Shown: positions 61,760-64,000 of the stretch, piece after piece
How positions within the stretch are numbered: the first letter of the stretch is position 1
Layout: every line of letters begins with the position of its first letter
Assembly: GCF_037543845.1 (NCBI RefSeq)
Contig: NZ_JBBIFX010000001.1
Span: 1,116,001 to 1,180,000, forward strand
Origin: Gymnodinialimonas ulvae
GTDB lineage: Bacteria > Pseudomonadota > Alphaproteobacteria > Rhodobacterales > Rhodobacteraceae
Direction: 5' to 3'
DNA: 64,000 nt
The notes under the pieces: generated by a model
Databases searched by the model: none
What the model was told of the DNA's origin: nothing
Seen by the model: the letters and a program-made list of their open reading frames with translations, nothing else
Made by a program: the position numbers and the translations under genes

Positions 61760-64000
61760 TCACCCCTCGCGCATCCGCCCGACCATCTCGCCCAGATCCC
61801 GGCTCAGCCCATCTTGGCCCGCAATCCGCGCCAATTCCGCCTGCATCAACGCCTGCCGATCCACGTCATAGCGCCGCCAGGCCTCGAACGCGGTCGACAT
61901 CCGCGCCGCCGTCTGCGGGTTCAACCCGTCAAGCTTGATCAACCAATCCGCCAAAAACCGGTATCCTGCCCCGCTCGGATCATGGAACCCCGCCGGATTG
62001 CCCGCCGTCAACCCCGCCATCAGGGACCGGAACCGGTTCGGGTTCCTCCAATCGAAAAGATCATGCCGTGAAAGCCCCTCGGCCACCGCGACCGCATGGT
62101 CCGGCGCGGCATGGGCGACCTGCACCATGAACCACTTGTCCATCACCAACCGATCCGCGCTCCACTGCACCTCGAACTGGCCCGCGACATCCGCGTCGCC
62201 CGCCTCCAGCAAGCAGGTGAACGCCGCCATCTGGTCGGTCATGTTCGTCGCCGCATCGTATTGCGCGCGGGCCCGGTCCGGACCTTCGGCGCGGATCAGA
62301 TACGCCAAGCAGACATTGCGCAACGACCGCTGCGCCGCCTGCACCGCATCGGGGCTATAGGCCCCCATCGGCGCGTTTTGCGCGTATTGGTCGGCGAAGT
62401 CCGCCGCCATCGCGCGCCCGATCTCGGCCTGCATCGCCTGCCGCTTGGCGTGGATCTGCGTCGGGTCCGGCACCATCCCCGCATCGACGCAGGCCTGCGC
62501 CAGATCGTCTTCCGAAGGCAGCGCGAACATCAACGCGCGGAAATCGGGGTCCAGCGAGACATCGCCCAAGACCGCCTTCATCGCGGCCAGCAGGCCCGGC
62601 GTCACCGCCGCTTGCCCCTCGATCAGGTTCAGCAGATCCTCGCGCAACACAGAGCGCCCCGCCTCCCAGCGGTTGAATGGATCGCGGTCGTCGCGCATCA
62701 GCGCCAGCCTTTCGTCAAAGCTGGTCGGCGCGTCCAATCGCACCGGCGCCGAAAACCCGCGCAGCAGCGATGGCGTGACCGCGCCCGGACCCACCTCCGC
62801 CACCGGCCAGGCCAGCCGCAATTCCGGCCCGTCCAACACCGCCAGCGTCTCGGGCACGACCTCTGCGCCGCCATTGTAAAGCGCCAGAAGCACCGGGATC
62901 ACCGCCGGCTCCTTGAGCGGCTGGCCCGGTGTCGACGGCACGCTCTGGCTCAGGTGCAGGACAAATTCATCGACCTCCACGCCCCAGCGCGCCGTCACCC
63001 TGGGCGTGCCCGCCTGAGTGTACCAGCGCTTGAACTGGCTCAAATCGACGGCCGCGACCTCCTCGAAACAGGCCAGCCAATCCTCGATCGTGCAGGCCTG
63101 CCCATCATGGCGGTCGAAATACAAATCACACCCCGCCGCATAGAGATCCGGGCCCAGAAGGATCCGCAGCATGCGGATGACCTCCGCCCCCTTCTCATAG
63201 ACCGTGGCGGTGTAGAAGTTGTTGATCTCAATATAGCTTTCCGGCCGCACATTATGGGCAAGCGGCCCCGCATCCTCGCGGAACTGGCGCGCGCGCAATT
63301 GCAGCACATCCTCGATCCGCTTGACCGGCGCCGAGCGCATATCGGCGCTGAATTGCTGATCGCGGAACACCGTCAGCCCCTCTTTCAGGCACAGCTGGAA
63401 CCAATCGCGACAGGTGATCCGGTTGCCCGTCCAATTGTGGAAATATTCATGGGCGATGATCCCCTCGATCAAATCGTAATCACGATCCGTCGCGGTCTCT
63501 GGGCTCGCCAGCACGTATTTGGAGTTGAAGATGTTCAGCCCCTTGTTCTCCATCGCGCCCATGTTGAAATCGTCCACGGCCACGATGTTGAACACGTCCA
63601 GATCGTATGCGCGCCCATAGACCTCCTCGTCCCAGCGCATCGACCGGATCAGCGCATCCATCGCATAGGCGCATTTGTCCTCATCGCCCGGTCGCACCCA
63701 GATGTTGAGGTCGACCTTTGCCCCGCTCACGGTCGTGAAGCCATCCGAATGCGCCACCAGATCGCCCGCCACCAGCGCGAACAGATACGCAGGCTTGCGG
63801 TGCGGGTCATGCCATACGCCGGGACCTTGCGGGTTGCCGTTGGACAAAAGCACCGGCAAATCGCTTTCGATCGTGACGGTGAACGGCGCCATCACGTCGG
63901 GGCGGTCGGGGTAATACGTGATCTTGCGAAACCCCTCCGCCTCGCATTGCGTGCAATACATGCCGTTCGACATGTAAAGCCCCTCAAGTGCTGTGTTGGT
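61760..64000 (-). CDS. pepN: Aminopeptidase N, M1 family (partial, N-terminus off the right edge)
   Basis: The 747 residues present are the bulk of a PepN-type M1 zinc aminopeptidase, usually about 850-870 residues. The exopeptidase motif GAMEN (VDDFNMGAMENKGLN) and the zinc site HEYFHNWTGNRI, with the third ligand in LKEGLTVFRDQQF, are intact. The proton-donor tyrosine region is SYIEINNFYTATVYEKG. CTQCEAEGFRKITYY near the right edge belongs to the N-terminal domain. The start codon lies outside the window. Cytosolic peptide turnover is the known family role. Confidence 0.95.
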   Translation of the reverse strand, partial: TNTALEGLYMSNGMYCTQCEAEGFRKITYYPDRPDVMAPFTVTIESDLPVLLSNGNPQGPGVWHDPHRKPAYLFALVAGDLVAHSDGFTTVSGAKVDLNIWVRPGDEDKCAYAMDALIRSMRWDEEVYGRAYDLDVFNIVAVDDFNMGAMENKGLNIFNSKYVLASPETATDRDYDLIEGIIAHEYFHNWTGNRITCRDWFQLCLKEGLTVFRDQQFSADMRSAPVKRIEDVLQLRARQFREDAGPLAHNVRPESYIEINNFYTATVYEKGAEVIRMLRILLGPDLYAAGCDLYFDRHDGQACTIEDWLACFEEVAAVDLSQFKRWYTQAGTPRVTARWGVEVDEFVLHLSQSVPSTPGQPLKEPAVIPVLLALYNGGAEVVPETLAVLDGPELRLAWPVAEVGPGAVTPSLLRGFSAPVRLDAPTSFDERLALMRDDRDPFNRWEAGRSVLREDLLNLIEGQAAVTPGLLAAMKAVLGDVSLDPDFRALMFALPSEDDLAQACVDAGMVPDPTQIHAKRQAMQAEIGRAMAADFADQYAQNAPMGAYSPDAVQAAQRSLRNVCLAYLIRAEGPDRARAQYDAATNMTDQMAAFTCLLEAGDADVAGQFEVQWSADRLVMDKWFMVQVAHAAPDHAVAVAEGLSRHDLFDWRNPNRFRSLMAGLTAGNPAGFHDPSGAGYRFLADWLIKLDGLNPQTAARMSTAFEAWRRYDVDRQALMQAELARIAGQDGLSRDLGEMVGRMREG

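Overview
The window is GC-rich chromosomal DNA from an alphaproteobacterium, most probably a Rhodobacteraceae (roseobacter-type) marine bacterium. The evidence is the C4-route 5-aminolevulinate synthase with an FnrL-type site upstream, the trpGDC-moaC-moeA-lexA order, a lexA promoter carrying GAAC-N7-GAAC half-sites (the alphaproteobacterial LexA box), a VPLPA-CTERM protein, TRAP transport, valine catabolism genes and a CtrA-type TTAA-N7-TTAA site. I see no rRNA, tRNA, CRISPR array, insertion sequence or prophage. Many genes start with GTG or TTG, and many neighbours overlap by 1-17 bases.

Layout. 1-5.1 kb: rodZ (cut by the left edge), hemA, a P460-like periplasmic cytochrome and an M20 dipeptidase. 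5.2-8.4 kb: a MATE exporter, then a DUF1007 protein and a NicO-type metal transporter. 8.6-9.8 kb: two tandem Flp-pilin-like proteins. 10-12.8 kb: parE, with an AT-rich HEPN-like gene overlapping its stop. 13-18.4 kb: a HExxH lipoprotein, a YdcZ-type membrane protein, an ABC-F ATPase, two cyclophilins, coaD and a CBS-domain protein. 18.4-26.6 kb: a LysR regulator divergent from mmsA, ybdK, a VPLPA-CTERM protein, then isobutyryl-CoA dehydrogenase, 3-hydroxyisobutyryl-CoA hydrolase and mmsB. Together with mmsA these make a nearly complete lower valine pathway. 26.7-30.6 kb: small stress or accessory proteins, a probable small RNA, the N-degron enzyme bpt and a frameshifted VOC gene. 30.7-35.2 kb: a three-gene TRAP transporter.

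35.3-41.7 kb: a leader peptide rich in Ile/Leu/Val codons with a textbook antiterminator/terminator pair precedes ilvB. The partner gene ilvN lies 2.8 kb downstream, after four genes for secreted or membrane proteins of unknown function, and a relative of one of these follows ilvN. 41.9-46 kb: an EF-hand protein, an ECF sigma factor, a Rieske oxygenase and a lytic transglycosylase. 46-57.6 kb: ssb, an aminotransferase, ppiD-trpE, a YibQ-type deacetylase on the other strand, then trpG-trpD-trpC-moaC-moeA. 57.6-64 kb: lexA with three spaced half-sites, two tandem lytic-transglycosylase-like secreted paralogues, an acyltransferase-like membrane protein and pepN (cut by the right edge).

Most of the window is ordinary core genome. 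The less expected items are in the gaps: a two-hairpin dispersed repeat present twice with compensatory stem changes plus two short forms, a 28-bp repeat present twice in opposite orientation, two probable small-RNA loci, the ilv attenuator, and the compositionally foreign HEPN-like gene fused translationally to parE.
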